Positions 1-9,714 are shown, numbered from the stretch's first letter. The stretch is 64,000 bases of DNA from Jejubacter calystegiae (GCF_005671395.1 NZ_CP040428.1:2976001-3040000); one strand, 5' to 3'. Program-made: numbers and translations. Notes: generated from the letters alone by a model not told the origin.

Positions 1-934
1 ATTCGCTCTCCAGCGCTACGCCCTGGTAGTTGGCGTACTCGCCCTGTTCGCGGGCAGGGGTTCCGGCCAGGAAGTTGCCGGAATAGAGCTGGAGCGCCGG
101 CGCGCTGGTGTAGACCGTCATCTGCAGCTTACCGTCGGAAGACCAGAGATGCGCTGCGGGCTGAGCCTCATCTCCACGGGCATTCAGCAGGAAGGCGTGA
201 TCGTAGCCGCCCACTTTTTGCTGACAGTCATCGTTCAGAAAGTCCTGGCCGATAGCCTTACGGCTGCGGAAATCGAAGCCGGTATCGGTCACTGCGCGCA
301 GCGCTTGGTCCGGAATACCGGCCGCATTGACCGGCAGGTACTGGTCGGCCAGCAGTTGCAGCTCGTGGCGGCGAATATCGTTCTGTTCACCGTCAAGATT
401 GAAGTAGGCGTGGTTGGTCAGGTTCACCGGACAGGGCTTATCCACCTCGGCGCGATAGGTGATCTCCAGTCGGTTATCCTCGGTCAGTTGATAGAGCACG
501 GTGGCGCACAGCTTGCCGGGGAAACCCTGGTCACCGTCCGGCGATGTCAGGCTGTAGAGCACCTCCTGCTCGTTCTGGCGATCGATCATCCAGCGCTGTT
601 TGTCGAACCCCTGTGGCCCGCCATGGAGCTGGTGCTCGCCCTGACTGGGAGTCAGACTGACTTCGTTGCCGTCAAGCCAAAAGCGGCTGTTGGCGATGCG
701 GTTGGCGTAGCGACCGATGCTGGCGCCCAGAAAGGCGCTCTGTTGTAGATAATCTTCCGGGCTGGCGCAGCCCAGCAGGGTTTCACGTACGCTGCCATCC
801 GGCATCGGCACCCGGCAGGAGAGCAGGGTTGCGCCCCAGTCAGTGATGGTCACCACCATACCGGCCGCGTTGCGCAGAGTCGAAATACGCCAGGGTTGGC
901 CATCCGGCGCCAGTTGTGGAGTCTCTTTTAGCAT
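1..934 (-). CDS. galM: Aldose 1-epimerase (galactose mutarotase), 3' end cut by window
   Basis: GalM interconverts the alpha and beta anomers of galactose before GalK phosphorylates it, in the cytoplasm. Reverse-strand translation from the ATG at 934 gives [15 protein letters not shown] and runs open to base 1, about 311 codons against 346 in E. coli, so roughly the last 35 residues are outside the window. Family motifs are visible: [25 protein letters not shown], and [12 protein letters not shown] carrying the catalytic His. VALESE, with the region of the catalytic Glu, lies at the window edge. The start overlaps the galK stop by 7 bases (shared string TTATGCTAA), with GGAGCGG upstream, indicating translational coupling as last gene of galETKM. 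Confidence 0.95.
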   Translation of the reverse strand, partial: MLKETPQLAPDGQPWRISTLRNAAGMVVTITDWGATLLSCRVPMPDGSVRETLLGCASPEDYLQQSAFLGASIGRYANRIANSRFWLDGNEVSLTPSQGEHQLHGGPQGFDKQRWMIDRQNEQEVLYSLTSPDGDQGFPGKLCATVLYQLTEDNRLEITYRAEVDKPCPVNLTNHAYFNLDGEQNDIRRHELQLLADQYLPVNAAGIPDQALRAVTDTGFDFRSRKAIGQDFLNDDCQQKVGGYDHAFLLNARGDEAQPAAHLWSSDGKLQMTVYTSAPALQLYSGNFLAGTPAREQGEYANYQGVALESE

Positions 935-2076
935 AATCCCGCTCCTTCCGAGGCTTTGCAGACATAGAACGTCTCTTTGATACCGGTGCGGGCGTGGTAG
1001 CTATCGGCCACCGCCTGCTGTACTTCAGAGACCAGCTCTTCCGGGACCAGCGCCACTACGCAGCCGCCGAAGCCGCCGCCGGTCATACGCACGCCGCCAC
1101 GTTCGCCGATGGTCTGTTTAACTATCTCTACCAGGGTATCGATCTGCGGCACGGTGATTTCAAAGTCGTCACGCATCGAGTCATGGGATTCGGCCATCAG
1201 TTCGCCCATGCGCTTAAGATCGCCGCGCGCCAGAGCGTCGGCTGCTTCAACGGTGCGGGCGTTTTCGGTCAGGACGTGACGTACGCGTTTGGCAACCAGC
1301 GGATCCAGCTCGTTGGCCACTGCATTAAACTGCTCCAGAGAGACATCGCGCAGCGCCTTCTGCTGGAAGAAGCGGGCGCCGGTTTCGCACTGTTCGCGAC
1401 GGGTGTTGTATTCGCTGCCGACCAGGGTGCGCTTAAAGTTACTGTTGATAATCACTACCGCCACGCCCTGGGGCATCGGCACCGCTTTGCTGCCAAGAGA
1501 GCGGCAGTCGATCAGCAATGCATGGTCTTTCTTGCCCAGTGCCGAGATCAGTTGATCCATAATGCCGCAGTTGCAGCCGACAAACTGGTTTTCCGCCTCC
1601 TGGCCGTTCAGCGCCAGCTGGGCGCCATCCAGAGCCAGATGGTACAACTGCTGGAACACCTTGCCGACCGCCACTTCCAGCGATGCGGAAGAGCTCAGAC
1701 CCGCGCCCTGGGGAACGTTGCCGCTAATCACCAGATCGGCGCCGCCAAAGCTGGCGTCGCGCTGCTGCAGATGTTTCACTACGCCGCGCACGTAGTTAGA
1801 CCACTGCTGGCTGTCGTGAGCGAGAATAGGGGCATCCAGCGAAAACTCATCGCGCTGGTTATTGTAATCGGCGGCAATCACCCGCACCATGCGATCGTCA
1901 CGCGGCGCGCAACTGATCACCGTCTGGTAATCGATGGCGCAGGGCAGTACGAAGCCGTCATTGTAGTCAGTATGTTCGCCAATCAGGTTGACGCGACCCG
2001 GAGCCTGGATGATATGGGTGGCAGGGTAGCCAAACTGTTCGGTAAACAGGGTACGGGTTTTTTCTTTCAGGTCCAT
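928..2076 (-). CDS. galK: Galactokinase
   Basis: GalK phosphorylates alpha-D-galactose to galactose 1-phosphate with ATP (GHMP kinase family, Leloir pathway, cytoplasm). The protein is 382 residues, the E. coli length. Visible motifs are the galactokinase signature [13 protein letters not shown] (residues 26-38, with R28), the phosphate loop [11 protein letters not shown] near residue 125, NCGIMDQL with the catalytic Asp near 174, and the C-terminal [13 protein letters not shown]. The ATG overlaps the galT stop by one base (TAATG), the usual coupled junction. It is transcribed with galE and galT. Confidence 0.98.
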   Translation of the reverse strand: MDLKEKTRTLFTEQFGYPATHIIQAPGRVNLIGEHTDYNDGFVLPCAIDYQTVISCAPRDDRMVRVIAADYNNQRDEFSLDAPILAHDSQQWSNYVRGVVKHLQQRDASFGGADLVISGNVPQGAGLSSSASLEVAVGKVFQQLYHLALDGAQLALNGQEAENQFVGCNCGIMDQLISALGKKDHALLIDCRSLGSKAVPMPQGVAVVIINSNFKRTLVGSEYNTRREQCETGARFFQQKALRDVSLEQFNAVANELDPLVAKRVRHVLTENARTVEAADALARGDLKRMGELMAESHDSMRDDFEITVPQIDTLVEIVKQTIGERGGVRMTGGGFGGCVVALVPEELVSEVQQAVADSYHARTGIKETFYVCKASEGAGLC

Positions 2077-3125
2077 TATTGTTCTCCGGATTCGCGGAAA
2101 TGCACATCGCTGACCGCACGCAGTTTTTCTGCGGCCTGTTCGGCGGTTAAATCACGCTGGGTTTCCGCCAGCATCTCGTAGCCCACCATAAACTTACGCA
2201 CCGTAGCGGAGCGCAGCAGGGGCGGATAAAAATGGGCGTGTAGCTGCCAGTGGGCATTCTCCTCGCCGTTAAAGGGGGCGCCGTGCCAGCCCATAGAGTA
2301 GGGGAACGAGCACTGGAACAGGTTATCGTAGCGGCTGGTCAGTTTTTTCAGCGCCAGTGCCAGATCCTGGCTTTGGGCCTGCGTAAGGTCGGTAATGCGC
2401 CGGACCGGTGCCTTTGGCAGCAGCAGGGTTTCGAACGGCCAGGCCGCCCACCAGGGCACGACCGCCAGCCAGTGTTCGGTTTCGACTACCGTTCGTTTGC
2501 CGTCCGCCAGTTCGCGCCGGGCGTAGTCAAGAAGCATCGGCGAGCCGTGTTCGGCATAGTAAGCGCGCTGGTTTTCGTCTTCGCGGGCCGCCTCGTTAGG
2601 CAGGAAGCTGTTGGCCCATACCTGACCATGGGGGTGCGGGTTAGAGCAGCCCATGGCTGCGCCTTTATTTTCAAATACCTGCACCCAGGGATAGTGCTGA
2701 CCCAGTTCGGCGGTTTGCGCCTGCCAGGTTTTCACCACCTCCTCCAGCGCCGCCAGTGGCAGTTCGGGGAGGGTTTTACTGTGATCCGGTGAAAAGCAGA
2801 TCACCCGGCTGGTGCCCCGGGCGCTCTGCAGGCGCATCAGCGGGTCGCTATCCGCCGGTGCCTCGGGGGTGTCGGTCATCAGTGCCGCAAAGTCGTTAGT
2901 GAAAACGTAAGTCCCGGTGTAGTCCGGATTTTTGTCCCCGGTGACCCGCGTGTTACCCGGGCACAGGTAACAGTCGGGATCGTGCTGCGGCAGCGTCTGT
3001 TTGGCGGGGGTCTCCTGCGCCCCTTGCCAGGGACGCTTAGCGCGATGGGGAGAAACCAGGATCCACTGCCCCGTCAGGGGGTTGTAGCGGCGATGTGGAT
3101 GATCGACCGGGTTAAATTGCGGCAT
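2076..3125 (-). CDS. galT: Galactose-1-phosphate uridylyltransferase
   Basis: GalT exchanges UMP between UDP-glucose and galactose 1-phosphate (HIT superfamily). The start is taken at 3125 ([16 protein letters not shown]), giving 349 residues against 348 in E. coli. The frame stays open upstream, but that extension reads antisense-like sequence inside galE and has no homology. Zinc ligands C52 and C55 are seen in DCYLCPGN, and the active-site HPH triad with the nucleophilic His in NPHPHGQVW. The galE stop lies 13 bases upstream, so it belongs to the gal operon. Confidence 0.97.
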   Translation of the reverse strand: MPQFNPVDHPHRRYNPLTGQWILVSPHRAKRPWQGAQETPAKQTLPQHDPDCYLCPGNTRVTGDKNPDYTGTYVFTNDFAALMTDTPEAPADSDPLMRLQSARGTSRVICFSPDHSKTLPELPLAALEEVVKTWQAQTAELGQHYPWVQVFENKGAAMGCSNPHPHGQVWANSFLPNEAAREDENQRAYYAEHGSPMLLDYARRELADGKRTVVETEHWLAVVPWWAAWPFETLLLPKAPVRRITDLTQAQSQDLALALKKLTSRYDNLFQCSFPYSMGWHGAPFNGEENAHWQLHAHFYPPLLRSATVRKFMVGYEMLAETQRDLTAEQAAEKLRAVSDVHFRESGEQ

Positions 3126-3138
3126 GATGATGATGTCC

Positions 3139-4155
3139 TTAGTCCGGGTAGCCCTGAGGATGGCGTGACTGCCAGCGCCAGGTGTCCTGCGCCATTTCGT
3201 CCAGAGAGCGAGTGACGCGCCAGTTGAGTTCTTTATCGGCTTTGGTGGCATCGGCCCAGTAGGCGGGCAGATCGCCGTCGCGGCGCGGTGCGAAGTGATA
3301 GTTCACCGGTTTTCCGCAGGCCTTACTGAAGGCATTGACCACATCCAGTACGCTGCTGCCGACGCCAGCGCCGAGGTTATAGATATGAACCCCCGCTTTG
3401 CCTGCCAGTTTTTCCATGGCGGCCACGTGGCCATCGGCCAGATCCATTACGTGGATATAGTCGCGTACGCCGGTGCCGTCTTCGGTGGGGTAGTCATTAC
3501 CGAAGATCGACAGAGATTCGCGGCGCCCGACCGCCACCTGGGCGATATACGGCATCAGGTTGTTGGGGATCCCCTGAGGATCTTCGCCCATATCGCCTGA
3601 CGGATGGGCACCGACCGGATTGAAGTAGCGCAGCAGGGCGATACTCATATCGGGAACGGCTTTCTGCACGTCGGTCAGGATCTGTTCGACCATCAGCTTG
3701 CTGCGGCCGTAGGGGCTTGCCGGATGGCCGGTGGGGAAGCTTTCCACATAAGGGATCTTTGGCTGATCGCCATAGACGGTGGCAGAGGAGCTGAAAATGA
3801 AGTTGGTGACGCCTGCGGCTTTCATGGCGCTGACCAGTTTCAGGGTGCCGGTAACGTTATTGTCGTAGTATTCCAGCGGTTTCTGGACCGATTCACCCAC
3901 CGCCTTCAGGCCTGCGAAGTGAATAACGGCTTCAATGCCGTGGTCGTGGAAAACCGTGGTCAGTAACGCTTCATCGCGGATGTCGCCGTCGATAAACAGC
4001 GGCGTTTTCCCGCCAAGGCGCTCGATGACCGGCAGTACGCTGCGCTTGCTGTTGCAGAGGTTATCAAGAATCACCACATCGTGACCCTGCAGCAGCAGTT
4101 GTACGCAGGTATGGCTGCCAATGTAACCGCTACCACCTGTTACCAGAACTTTCAT
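3139..4155 (-). CDS. galE: UDP-glucose 4-epimerase
   Basis: GalE interconverts UDP-galactose and UDP-glucose with bound NAD+ (extended SDR). The start at 4155 ([15 protein letters not shown]) gives 338 residues, the E. coli length; a longer frame to 4197 would run through the promoter. Seen are the Rossmann motif GGSGYIG (7-13), and SPYGRSK with the catalytic Tyr and Lys four apart near 149-153. It is the first gene of galETKM, and the internal GalR operator lies within its first codons at 4121-4136. Confidence 0.98.
   Translation of the reverse strand: MKVLVTGGSGYIGSHTCVQLLLQGHDVVILDNLCNSKRSVLPVIERLGGKTPLFIDGDIRDEALLTTVFHDHGIEAVIHFAGLKAVGESVQKPLEYYDNNVTGTLKLVSAMKAAGVTNFIFSSSATVYGDQPKIPYVESFPTGHPASPYGRSKLMVEQILTDVQKAVPDMSIALLRYFNPVGAHPSGDMGEDPQGIPNNLMPYIAQVAVGRRESLSIFGNDYPTEDGTGVRDYIHVMDLADGHVAAMEKLAGKAGVHIYNLGAGVGSSVLDVVNAFSKACGKPVNYHFAPRRDGDLPAYWADATKADKELNWRVTRSLDEMAQDTWRWQSRHPQGYPD
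4121..4136 (-). promoter_or_regulatory. Internal GalR/GalS operator (gal OI)
   Basis: On the minus strand this reads GTGGTAGCGGTTACAT, identical to the E. coli internal gal operator as I recall it, inside the start of galE. Together with OE it would allow the GalR-HU loop described for E. coli. Confidence 0.85.
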
Positions 4156-4187
4156 TTTTTGCTCCATTAGGCTTGGGTTATGAACTA

Positions 4188-4198
4188 ACCATAGCATA
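4188..4198 (-). promoter_or_regulatory. gal P1/P2 overlapping -10 elements
   Basis: Reading the minus strand, TATGCT (P2) overlaps TATGGT (P1) by one base, as in the E. coli gal promoter pair. They lie between the CRP site and galE. Confidence 0.75.
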
Positions 4199-4207
4199 CC
4201 AGAAGGG

Positions 4208-4223
4208 GCAAAAGTGTGATATG
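4208..4223 (-). promoter_or_regulatory. CRP site of the gal promoter
   Basis: The minus strand contains CATATCACACTTTT, with the conserved half-site TCACA at the position occupied by the CRP site of E. coli gal (CATGTCACACTTTT). Only one half-site is strong, as in E. coli. It is expected to activate P1 and repress P2. Confidence 0.7.
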
Positions 4224-4233
4224 GGCTAAATTA

Positions 4234-4249
4234 GTGGAATCGTTTACAC
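4234..4249 (-). promoter_or_regulatory. External GalR/GalS operator (gal OE)
   Basis: On the minus strand GTGTAAACGATTCCAC, identical to E. coli OE. Its distance to OI (113 bp centre to centre) is kept as well. Confidence 0.88.
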
Positions 4250-4367
4250 AGCGATAAGCCTGTCGATGACCGGAAAAAAAGCATTATAAATCAATATCGG
4301 AACAGGGCTATTACGGCAAGTCTTAAATATTGGGAGCAGGGCGGAGGAGGCTTCCCCTCCGCAGCGG

Positions 4368-5837
4368 TTACAGTGCGTCCTGCTGGTAGCGGTAACCGTC
4401 GCCGTCGGGCACAAAGCTCAGGCGATGGGTGATACAGGCTGGCGCATCTTCGGCATGGTGCGAGACGAACAGTAACTGGGTTTCCCCTTCGCCGATCAGA
4501 ATATCCACAAAGCGGCGCACCAGTTGGCGGTTAAGGGGATCCAGCCCCTGTAGCGGCTCATCCAGAATCAGCAGCGTTGGGTGTTTCACCAGGGCTCTGG
4601 CGATCAGCACCAGTCGCTGCTGGCCCCAGGAGAGGCTATGGAATGGGGCATTGGCCATGTCGTTATCCATACCCAGCAGGGCCAGCCACTCGCGGGCCAG
4701 TTTGTGCTGGCGGTCCGATGCGGCCTGGTAGAGACCGATGGAGTCATACCAGCCGGAAAGCACCACGGTCAGTACCGAAGCGCTGACCCGATACTCCAGG
4801 TGCAGGCTGCTGCTGACGTAGCCGATATGCTGTTTGATATCCCAGATAGTTTCACCGCTGCCGCGTCGGCGGCCAAACAGCGTCAGATCGTTGCTGTAGC
4901 CCTGGGGATGATCGCCGGTAATCAGGCTGAGCAGCGTCGATTTCCCGGCGCCGTTCGGGCCGATTATCTGCCAGTGCTCGCGCGGGTTCACTGTCCAGTC
5001 CAGGTGGTTAATAATCGGGCGATCGTTATATGAAACCACCCCATCGCGCAGGATAATCCGTGGCGCATCGCCGGGGAGCGCCGGGTGTTCTGTAGGATCA
5101 TCTTTTTCCGGTAGTTGGGTGTCGCTTATTTTTTCGCTCCAGGCCAGCTGGGCGATAAGCGCCCGCTCCAGCAACTGCGCCCGGGGGCCAACGTCATTCA
5201 GGGTACAGTCGGCCAGCACGCCAGCGTGCTCTACGAACGGGGGAATATCGTCGAAACGGTTGAGGATTAGCACCAGGGTGTAGCCATGGCCATTAAGCTC
5301 CGCCAGCAAATCCGCCAGCTGCTGGCGTGATGCAACATCCAGGCCGTCGAACGGTTCATCGAACACCAGAAGATCCGGCTGAGCCATCAGCGCCCGGCAC
5401 AGCAGAGTCTTACGGGTTTCGCCGGTGGAAAGATATTTAAAGCGCCTGTCCAGCAGATGGTCAATGCCGAAGCGGCTGGCCAGCTCCCGGGCGCGGGCAT
5501 CGTCGTGAATCTCGTCCTGGATAATCTCCAGGGCGGTGCGACCGGTATCTTCTTCACCCGGCCCCAGCAGGTCGGTGTTATTGCGCTGCCACTCATCGCT
5601 GACCAGCTTTTGTAGCTGTTCGAAAGAAAGACGTACGGTGCGGGTGAAATCCGACTGGTAGTGGCCTGAAAGAAGGGGCTGCTCGCCAGAAAGCGCTCTG
5701 GCGAGGGAGGATTTGCCGCTACCGTTAGTGCCGACGAAAGCCCAGCTTTCGCCAGCATGCAGGCGGAGATCGGTAATAGACAGAGTCCGGGTGTCGCTAA
5801 GGTGAAACGTGCCTTGCGAAATTTGCAACAAAGACAT
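4368..5837 (-). CDS. modF: ModF: double ABC-type ATPase of molybdate/photorepair group
   Basis: ModF has two fused ABC ATPase domains and no membrane partner. Its role is not firmly known; in E. coli it is co-transcribed with modE and was earlier called PhrA. Walker A motifs: GTNGSGKS (first domain) and GPNGAGKS (second). Signatures YLSTGETRK and LSWGQQR and Walker B strings LLVFDEPFDGLD and LLILDEPLQGLD are intact. The start at 5837 (MSLLQISQGTF) matches the E. coli N-terminus, gives 489 residues and has GGGAT upstream; an ATG four codons earlier is possible. Here modF has lost its usual upstream partner modE because three genes (6120-8452) lie between them. Confidence 0.93.
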   Translation of the reverse strand: MSLLQISQGTFHLSDTRTLSITDLRLHAGESWAFVGTNGSGKSSLARALSGEQPLLSGHYQSDFTRTVRLSFEQLQKLVSDEWQRNNTDLLGPGEEDTGRTALEIIQDEIHDDARARELASRFGIDHLLDRRFKYLSTGETRKTLLCRALMAQPDLLVFDEPFDGLDVASRQQLADLLAELNGHGYTLVLILNRFDDIPPFVEHAGVLADCTLNDVGPRAQLLERALIAQLAWSEKISDTQLPEKDDPTEHPALPGDAPRIILRDGVVSYNDRPIINHLDWTVNPREHWQIIGPNGAGKSTLLSLITGDHPQGYSNDLTLFGRRRGSGETIWDIKQHIGYVSSSLHLEYRVSASVLTVVLSGWYDSIGLYQAASDRQHKLAREWLALLGMDNDMANAPFHSLSWGQQRLVLIARALVKHPTLLILDEPLQGLDPLNRQLVRRFVDILIGEGETQLLFVSHHAEDAPACITHRLSFVPDGDGYRYQQDAL

Positions 5838-6119
5838 CTTATATCCCATTTCTTGCAGTAATTAACGACAGGGATACGTGTTGTGGCGCTTAAAGTCAAT
5901 GTTTGAGTGGAGAGCAGGCGCCGGAATGTTTCTGATACCATATTTCATGAAGCGACGACCCATTCATGGCGATCGCTATTCTACTGAAGTTTGGTCTGAA
6001 AAAGTCTGGCCTTTATCCCGTCTCCTCCTCTATACCCACTCTAAATATAAGGTCATAATAATATACCCCTGACAGGGACGACAATATATCAACAAACATC
6101 GACAACAACGGGAAACACT

Positions 6120-6809
6120 ATGACACCACAACAAGAAGAAACTGCGGTAAACCCGCTTAAACCAGAACGGGCCGGAATTAAAGGATACCTGGCTTTTTTT
6201 CTGACGATTATTTTCTTTTCTGGCATTTTTTCCGCCAGCGATGGCTGGTGGCGCGTTTTTGATTTTACCGTGCTTAATGGTTCATTTGGCCATATCGACA
6301 ACGGGATCGGCCAGGGGAGCGTGACCTTTCGCGGTTCCGGTGGTGCTGGCGCAAAAGACGGCTTTCTTTTCGCGCTGGAACTGGCGCCGTCTGTCATTCT
6401 TTCACTGGGGATCATTTCTGTCACCGATGGCCTGGGAGGGCTGCGTGCTGCGCAACAGCTTATGACCCCCATACTCCATCCTTTGCTTGGCATTCCGGGC
6501 ATTTGCTCGCTGGCGCTGATTGCAAACCTGCAAAATACGGATGCAGCCGCGGGGATGACGAAAGAGCTGGCCCAGGAGGGGGAAATTACGGAACGGGATA
6601 AGGTGATTTTCGCGGCTTACCAGACCAGCGGCAGCGCCATCATTACCAACTATTTCTCTTCAGGTGCGGCAGTCTTTGCTTATCTGGGGACTTCCGTCAT
6701 CGTACCGTTAGCGGTGATTCTGGTGTTTAAATTTATTGGCGCCAATTTGTTGCGTATATGGATCAATTTCGAAGAACGTCGCCAGCCGGTACAGGGGGAG
6801 CCTTCATGA
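6120..6809 (+). CDS. yjiH: YjiH-like inner-membrane protein (nucleoside-recognition/Gate domain)
   Basis: This 229-residue membrane protein matches E. coli YjiH in length and pattern. Hydrophobic segments lie near residues 22-42, 88-108, 125-145, 175-195 and 195-215, with the conserved GSAIITNYFSSGAAV stretch. Family members (SpmA/SpmB-like, Gate domain) are presumed transporters; the substrate is unknown. It is followed by yjiG with an ATGA overlap and by iadA, the same three-gene order as in E. coli, where the operon sits elsewhere. Its pairing with an isoaspartyl dipeptidase suggests dipeptide or amino-acid movement, which is inference. Confidence 0.85.
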   Translation: MTPQQEETAVNPLKPERAGIKGYLAFFLTIIFFSGIFSASDGWWRVFDFTVLNGSFGHIDNGIGQGSVTFRGSGGAGAKDGFLFALELAPSVILSLGIISVTDGLGGLRAAQQLMTPILHPLLGIPGICSLALIANLQNTDAAAGMTKELAQEGEITERDKVIFAAYQTSGSAIITNYFSSGAAVFAYLGTSVIVPLAVILVFKFIGANLLRIWINFEERRQPVQGEPS

Positions 6810-7267
6810 CGACCCAGACCCGAAAAAATATTATGGATATGTTTATTGAAGGCGCACGTCGCGGCTTCACGATTGCCACTACCAACCTGTTACCCAATGT
6901 CGTGATGGCGTTTGTCATTATTCAGGCGTTAAAAATTACCGGTTTGCTTGACTGGGTGGGACAGGTCTGTCAGCCCATTATGGCGTTCTGGGGGCTTCCC
7001 GGCGTTGCGGCGACGGTACTGCTGGCCTCCCTGATGAGTATGGGAGGGGCTGTGGGCGTATCCGCAAGTCTGGTCGTTGCCGGTACGCTGAGTGGTCACG
7101 ATGTGACAGTCCTGCTGCCTGCCATTTATCTGATGGGCAATCCAGTACAGAACGTTGGCCGCTGTCTGGGGACCGCCGAAGTGAATGCAAGATATTATCC
7201 GCACATTATCACGGTCTGCGTCATCAATGCGCTGCTGTCGATGTGGGTTATGCAACTTATTGTTTAG
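6806..7267 (+). CDS. yjiG: YjiG-like inner-membrane protein (SpmB family)
   Basis: The start at 6806 (MTTQTRKNIMDMFIEGARRG) overlaps the yjiH stop as ATGA and gives 153 residues, the E. coli YjiG length. A longer frame from 6758 lacks homology. The protein has about four hydrophobic segments, and the Gate-domain motif MSMGGAVGVSASL and GNPVQNVGRCLGTAEVNA are conserved. It probably forms a heteromeric membrane complex with YjiH. Confidence 0.86.
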   Translation: MTTQTRKNIMDMFIEGARRGFTIATTNLLPNVVMAFVIIQALKITGLLDWVGQVCQPIMAFWGLPGVAATVLLASLMSMGGAVGVSASLVVAGTLSGHDVTVLLPAIYLMGNPVQNVGRCLGTAEVNARYYPHIITVCVINALLSMWVMQLIV

Positions 7268-7279
7268 TAAGGAATGATT

Positions 7280-8452
7280 ATGCCTGATCTCTCCACGGCA
7301 AATTTTATGCTATTGCAGGGGGCGCATCTGTTTGCCCCAGAAGACCGGGGTATTTGTGATGTTTTACTCGCTGGTGGCAGGATTTTATCCATTGATACGG
7401 ATATCCCCGCTGGCATTGTGCCTGACTGCACGGTCATTCCCCTCCACGGGCAGATCCTGTGTCCGGGATTTATCGATCAGCATGTTCATCTGATTGGCGG
7501 AGGGGGGGAAGCCGGGCCGACAACGCGCACGCCGGAAGTTTCCCTGAGTCGTTTGACGGAAGCCGGGATCACGACGGTCGTCGGCCTGCTTGGCACTGAC
7601 TCCGTGACCCGCCATCCGGAGTCTCTGTTGGCAAAAACCCGCGCGTTAAATGAAGAGGGTATTACCGCCTGGATGTTAACGGGAGCGTATCATGTTCCGT
7701 CACCGACCATTACCGGTTCGGTGGAAAAAGATGTGACGTTAATCGATCGTGTTATTGGGGTGAAATGCGCGGTTTCTGACCATCGTTCAGCGGCGGCAAG
7801 CGATGAGCTGTTAGCCAGTATGGCGGCTGAAGCTCGTGTTGGGGGATTACTGGGGGGGAAAGCCGGAGTCAGTGTCTTCCATATGGGAAACAGCAAAAAG
7901 GGGCTTAAGCCGCTTTACCACGTTCTGGAAAATAGCGATGTGCCCATTGGCAAGCTGCTTCCCACCCACGTTAATCGCAATGAAGCTCTGTTCGAACAGG
8001 CGCTGGAGTTTGCGCTTAAAGGGGGGACTATTGATATCACCAGCGGAATTCCCGGCCCGGTAACGCCTGCAGATGGCATTATTCGCGCCGTTAAAGCGAA
8101 TATACCGCTGTCCCGCGTTACGCTTAGCTCCGACGGTAATGGCAGTCAGCCGATCTTTGATGCCGGGGGGAATCTGACGGGAATCGGCGTCGCGGGATTT
8201 GAAAGTCTGCTCAATACCCTGCGTGAGCTGGTTATTGAGCGTGGACTCTCTCTGGCGGATGCGCTACGTCCTCTGACGACCAGCGTGGCGGGTTTCCTCG
8301 GCCTTGTGGGAAAAGGGGAAGTCGCCGTCGGCAATGATGCCGATCTGCTGGTGTTGACGCCGGAGCTACGGATTGATCAGGTTTACGCCCGGGGTAAACG
8401 TATGGTCATCCACGGTAAAGCCTGCGTGAAAGGGACTTTTGAGGCTGTATAA
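7280..8452 (+). CDS. iadA: Isoaspartyl dipeptidase
   Basis: IadA is a binuclear zinc amidohydrolase that cleaves L-isoaspartyl (beta-aspartyl) dipeptides arising from damaged proteins. The start at 7280 (MPDLSTANFMLLQGAHLF) aligns with E. coli IadA and has AAGGA six bases upstream; an ATG two codons earlier is less well placed. Length 390 residues, the same as E. coli. Metal and active-site motifs: GFIDQHVHLIGGGGEAGP (HxH), the region VIGVKCAVSDHRS with the bridging-lysine segment, PTHVNRN, and LSSDGNGSQP with the catalytic Asp. It is last gene of yjiHG-iadA and ends at a hairpin shared with the convergent modE. Confidence 0.96.
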   Translation: MPDLSTANFMLLQGAHLFAPEDRGICDVLLAGGRILSIDTDIPAGIVPDCTVIPLHGQILCPGFIDQHVHLIGGGGEAGPTTRTPEVSLSRLTEAGITTVVGLLGTDSVTRHPESLLAKTRALNEEGITAWMLTGAYHVPSPTITGSVEKDVTLIDRVIGVKCAVSDHRSAAASDELLASMAAEARVGGLLGGKAGVSVFHMGNSKKGLKPLYHVLENSDVPIGKLLPTHVNRNEALFEQALEFALKGGTIDITSGIPGPVTPADGIIRAVKANIPLSRVTLSSDGNGSQPIFDAGGNLTGIGVAGFESLLNTLRELVIERGLSLADALRPLTTSVAGFLGLVGKGEVAVGNDADLLVLTPELRIDQVYARGKRMVIHGKACVKGTFEAV

Positions 8453-8456
8453 GCCG

Positions 8457-8483
8457 TTGCCCGCCCCATTCGGGGGTGGGCAA
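8457..8483. terminator. Hairpin between convergent iadA and modE
   Basis: TTGCCCGCCCC-attc-GGGGGTGGGCAA forms an 11-12 bp stem (one mismatch) directly after iadA and before the modE stop. It is symmetrical enough to serve both strands, although the T-tracts are short. Confidence 0.7.
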
Positions 8484-8500
8484 TACTTTCTGTAGAGGCG

Positions 8501-9292
8501 TCAGCACAGCGTAGCGATGATCACCTTATCGGCGTTAAAAAATGCTGTTACCTCTTCCCCTTCCTGAAGCTGCTCTTGCGCCACCCGGGCGTTGGGCAGG
8601 GTGGCGCACAGCGTCTGTCCGCCAGGCAGGGTGATAAGCGCTTCGGTCTGCTGGGGGCCCTGTTCCATACTGCTCAGGATGCCGGTCAGGCAGTTGTCGG
8701 CAGAGGCTGCCTCCTGTGGCTCTCGCGTGACTTCAATCCATGGCGCTTTAATCAGCACCAGCACCTCTTTACCGGTCTCCAGCCCCAGTCGTTCTCCGCT
8801 GCGGTGAGTGATCGCGGCGTTAATACGGGTCTTACCATCGGCCAGCAGAATAGCGACATGCTGCTGAATCTGTTGATGGTCGCGGTGTAGCACGGTGCCG
8901 AATAGCTGGTTACGGGCGCTGGTTTGCAGTGAAAAGCGTGAAATGGCGGCCAGCAGGCTGTCCAGCGGCAGGGCATCGTCACGCAGTACGTCGAAGGCTT
9001 TCTGCTGAATCTGAGCCAGCAGATCGTAAAGCTGCAACAGGCGCTTACCCCGGGAAGTCAGTAGCGCGCCGCCGCCGCCGCGTCCGCCGGTCGCCCGCTC
9101 AACCAGCAGTTCGTCGCTAAGCTGATTCATCTCATTAATGGCATCCCAGGCGCTTTTGTAACTGATACCGGCGAGTTTCGCCCCCTGGCTTATCGAACCG
9201 GTGTTATCGATCTGCTTCAGTAACGCAATGCGCCGCGGGTCGGCGAACAGCCGTTGCTGGAGTTTCAGCGTTAACAGAATTTCAGCCTGCAT
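8501..9292 (-). CDS. modE: Molybdate-responsive transcription regulator ModE
   Basis: ModE represses modABC and activates molybdoenzyme and moa genes when molybdate binds. The start at 9292 (MQAEILLTLKLQQRLFADPRR) gives 263 residues against 262 in E. coli. The N-terminal winged helix has GSISQGAKLAGISYKSAWDAI and the glycine-rich wing GGRGGGGALLTSRGKRLL. The C-terminal half carries two TOBE/molbindin repeats (SARNQLFGTV, AAITHRSGERLGLETGKEV). It is divergent from acrZ and, unlike E. coli, is not directly followed by modF. Its predicted targets in this window are the boxes at 9673-9698 and 38276-38299. Confidence 0.96.
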   Translation of the reverse strand: MQAEILLTLKLQQRLFADPRRIALLKQIDNTGSISQGAKLAGISYKSAWDAINEMNQLSDELLVERATGGRGGGGALLTSRGKRLLQLYDLLAQIQQKAFDVLRDDALPLDSLLAAISRFSLQTSARNQLFGTVLHRDHQQIQQHVAILLADGKTRINAAITHRSGERLGLETGKEVLVLIKAPWIEVTREPQEAASADNCLTGILSSMEQGPQQTEALITLPGGQTLCATLPNARVAQEQLQEGEEVTAFFNADKVIIATLC

Positions 9293-9420
9293 AACCTTGT
9301 ATCCCGATGGGTAAAAGACCATTGTCGCCGATTGGCTTCGGTGGGGCAATTGGCACAAAAGGCAATACCTTTTCTATAAATACCGTTAGAATGGCCACTC
9401 ACGATATGCTGGAGGCAACC

Positions 9421-9576
9421 ATGTTTGAATTGATTAAAAGCCTGGCGTTCGCTGTTATCATGGTGCCCGTGGTGATGGCTGTCATTCTGGGTCTGATCTA
9501 CGGTCTTGGAGAAGTGTTTAACATCCTTTCCGCCGTGGGTCACCGCGACGGCCCTTCAAAGCAGAAAAACGCCTGA
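9421..9576 (+). CDS. acrZ: AcrZ, small AcrAB-TolC accessory membrane protein
   Basis: AcrZ is a single-helix inner-membrane peptide that binds AcrB and changes efflux of some drugs. The 51-residue product [18 protein letters not shown] matches E. coli AcrZ (49 residues) through the helix and the [12 protein letters not shown] stretch; only the charged tail differs. It starts at 9421 after GGAGGC. Neighbours modE (divergent) and modABC (downstream) are as in E. coli. A strong hairpin follows at 9585. Confidence 0.95.
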   Translation: MFELIKSLAFAVIMVPVVMAVILGLIYGLGEVFNILSAVGHRDGPSKQKNA

Positions 9577-9584
9577 TTTCTCCC

Positions 9585-9607
9585 AATGCCCGGTTCTTCC
9601 GGGCATT
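9585..9607 (+). terminator. acrZ terminator
   Basis: AATGCCCGG-ttctt-CCGGGCATT, a perfect 9-bp stem followed by tatctta, immediately downstream of acrZ and upstream of the modA promoter. Confidence 0.85.
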
Positions 9608-9672
9608 ATCTTATTCTCGCTCAAGTAAAGTTCAAAAGTGCCGATATCCCCTCTTTGAAAAGCATAGCGCTG

Positions 9673-9698
9673 TCGCTATATTGACTCCTACATAGCGA
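9673..9698 (+). promoter_or_regulatory. ModE operator of modABC
   Basis: Inverted half-sites TCGCTATA and CATAGCGA separated by about ten bases, 17 bp before modA. They match the CGnTATA...TAnCG pattern and the position of the E. coli modA operator. Molybdate-bound ModE would repress here. Confidence 0.8.
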
Positions 9699-9714
9699 AA
9701 CAGTGGAGAATAAC

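Noticed and set aside
994-2181. Long open frame antisense to galK (395 codons).
   Set aside because: A shadow of GC-rich coding sequence opposite a certain gene; no domain or ribosome-binding site.
4341-4362. GC-rich inverted repeat GCGGAGG...CCTCCGC just after modF.
   Set aside because: It could be a terminator, but there is no T-run on the modF strand, so it is not listed as a feature.
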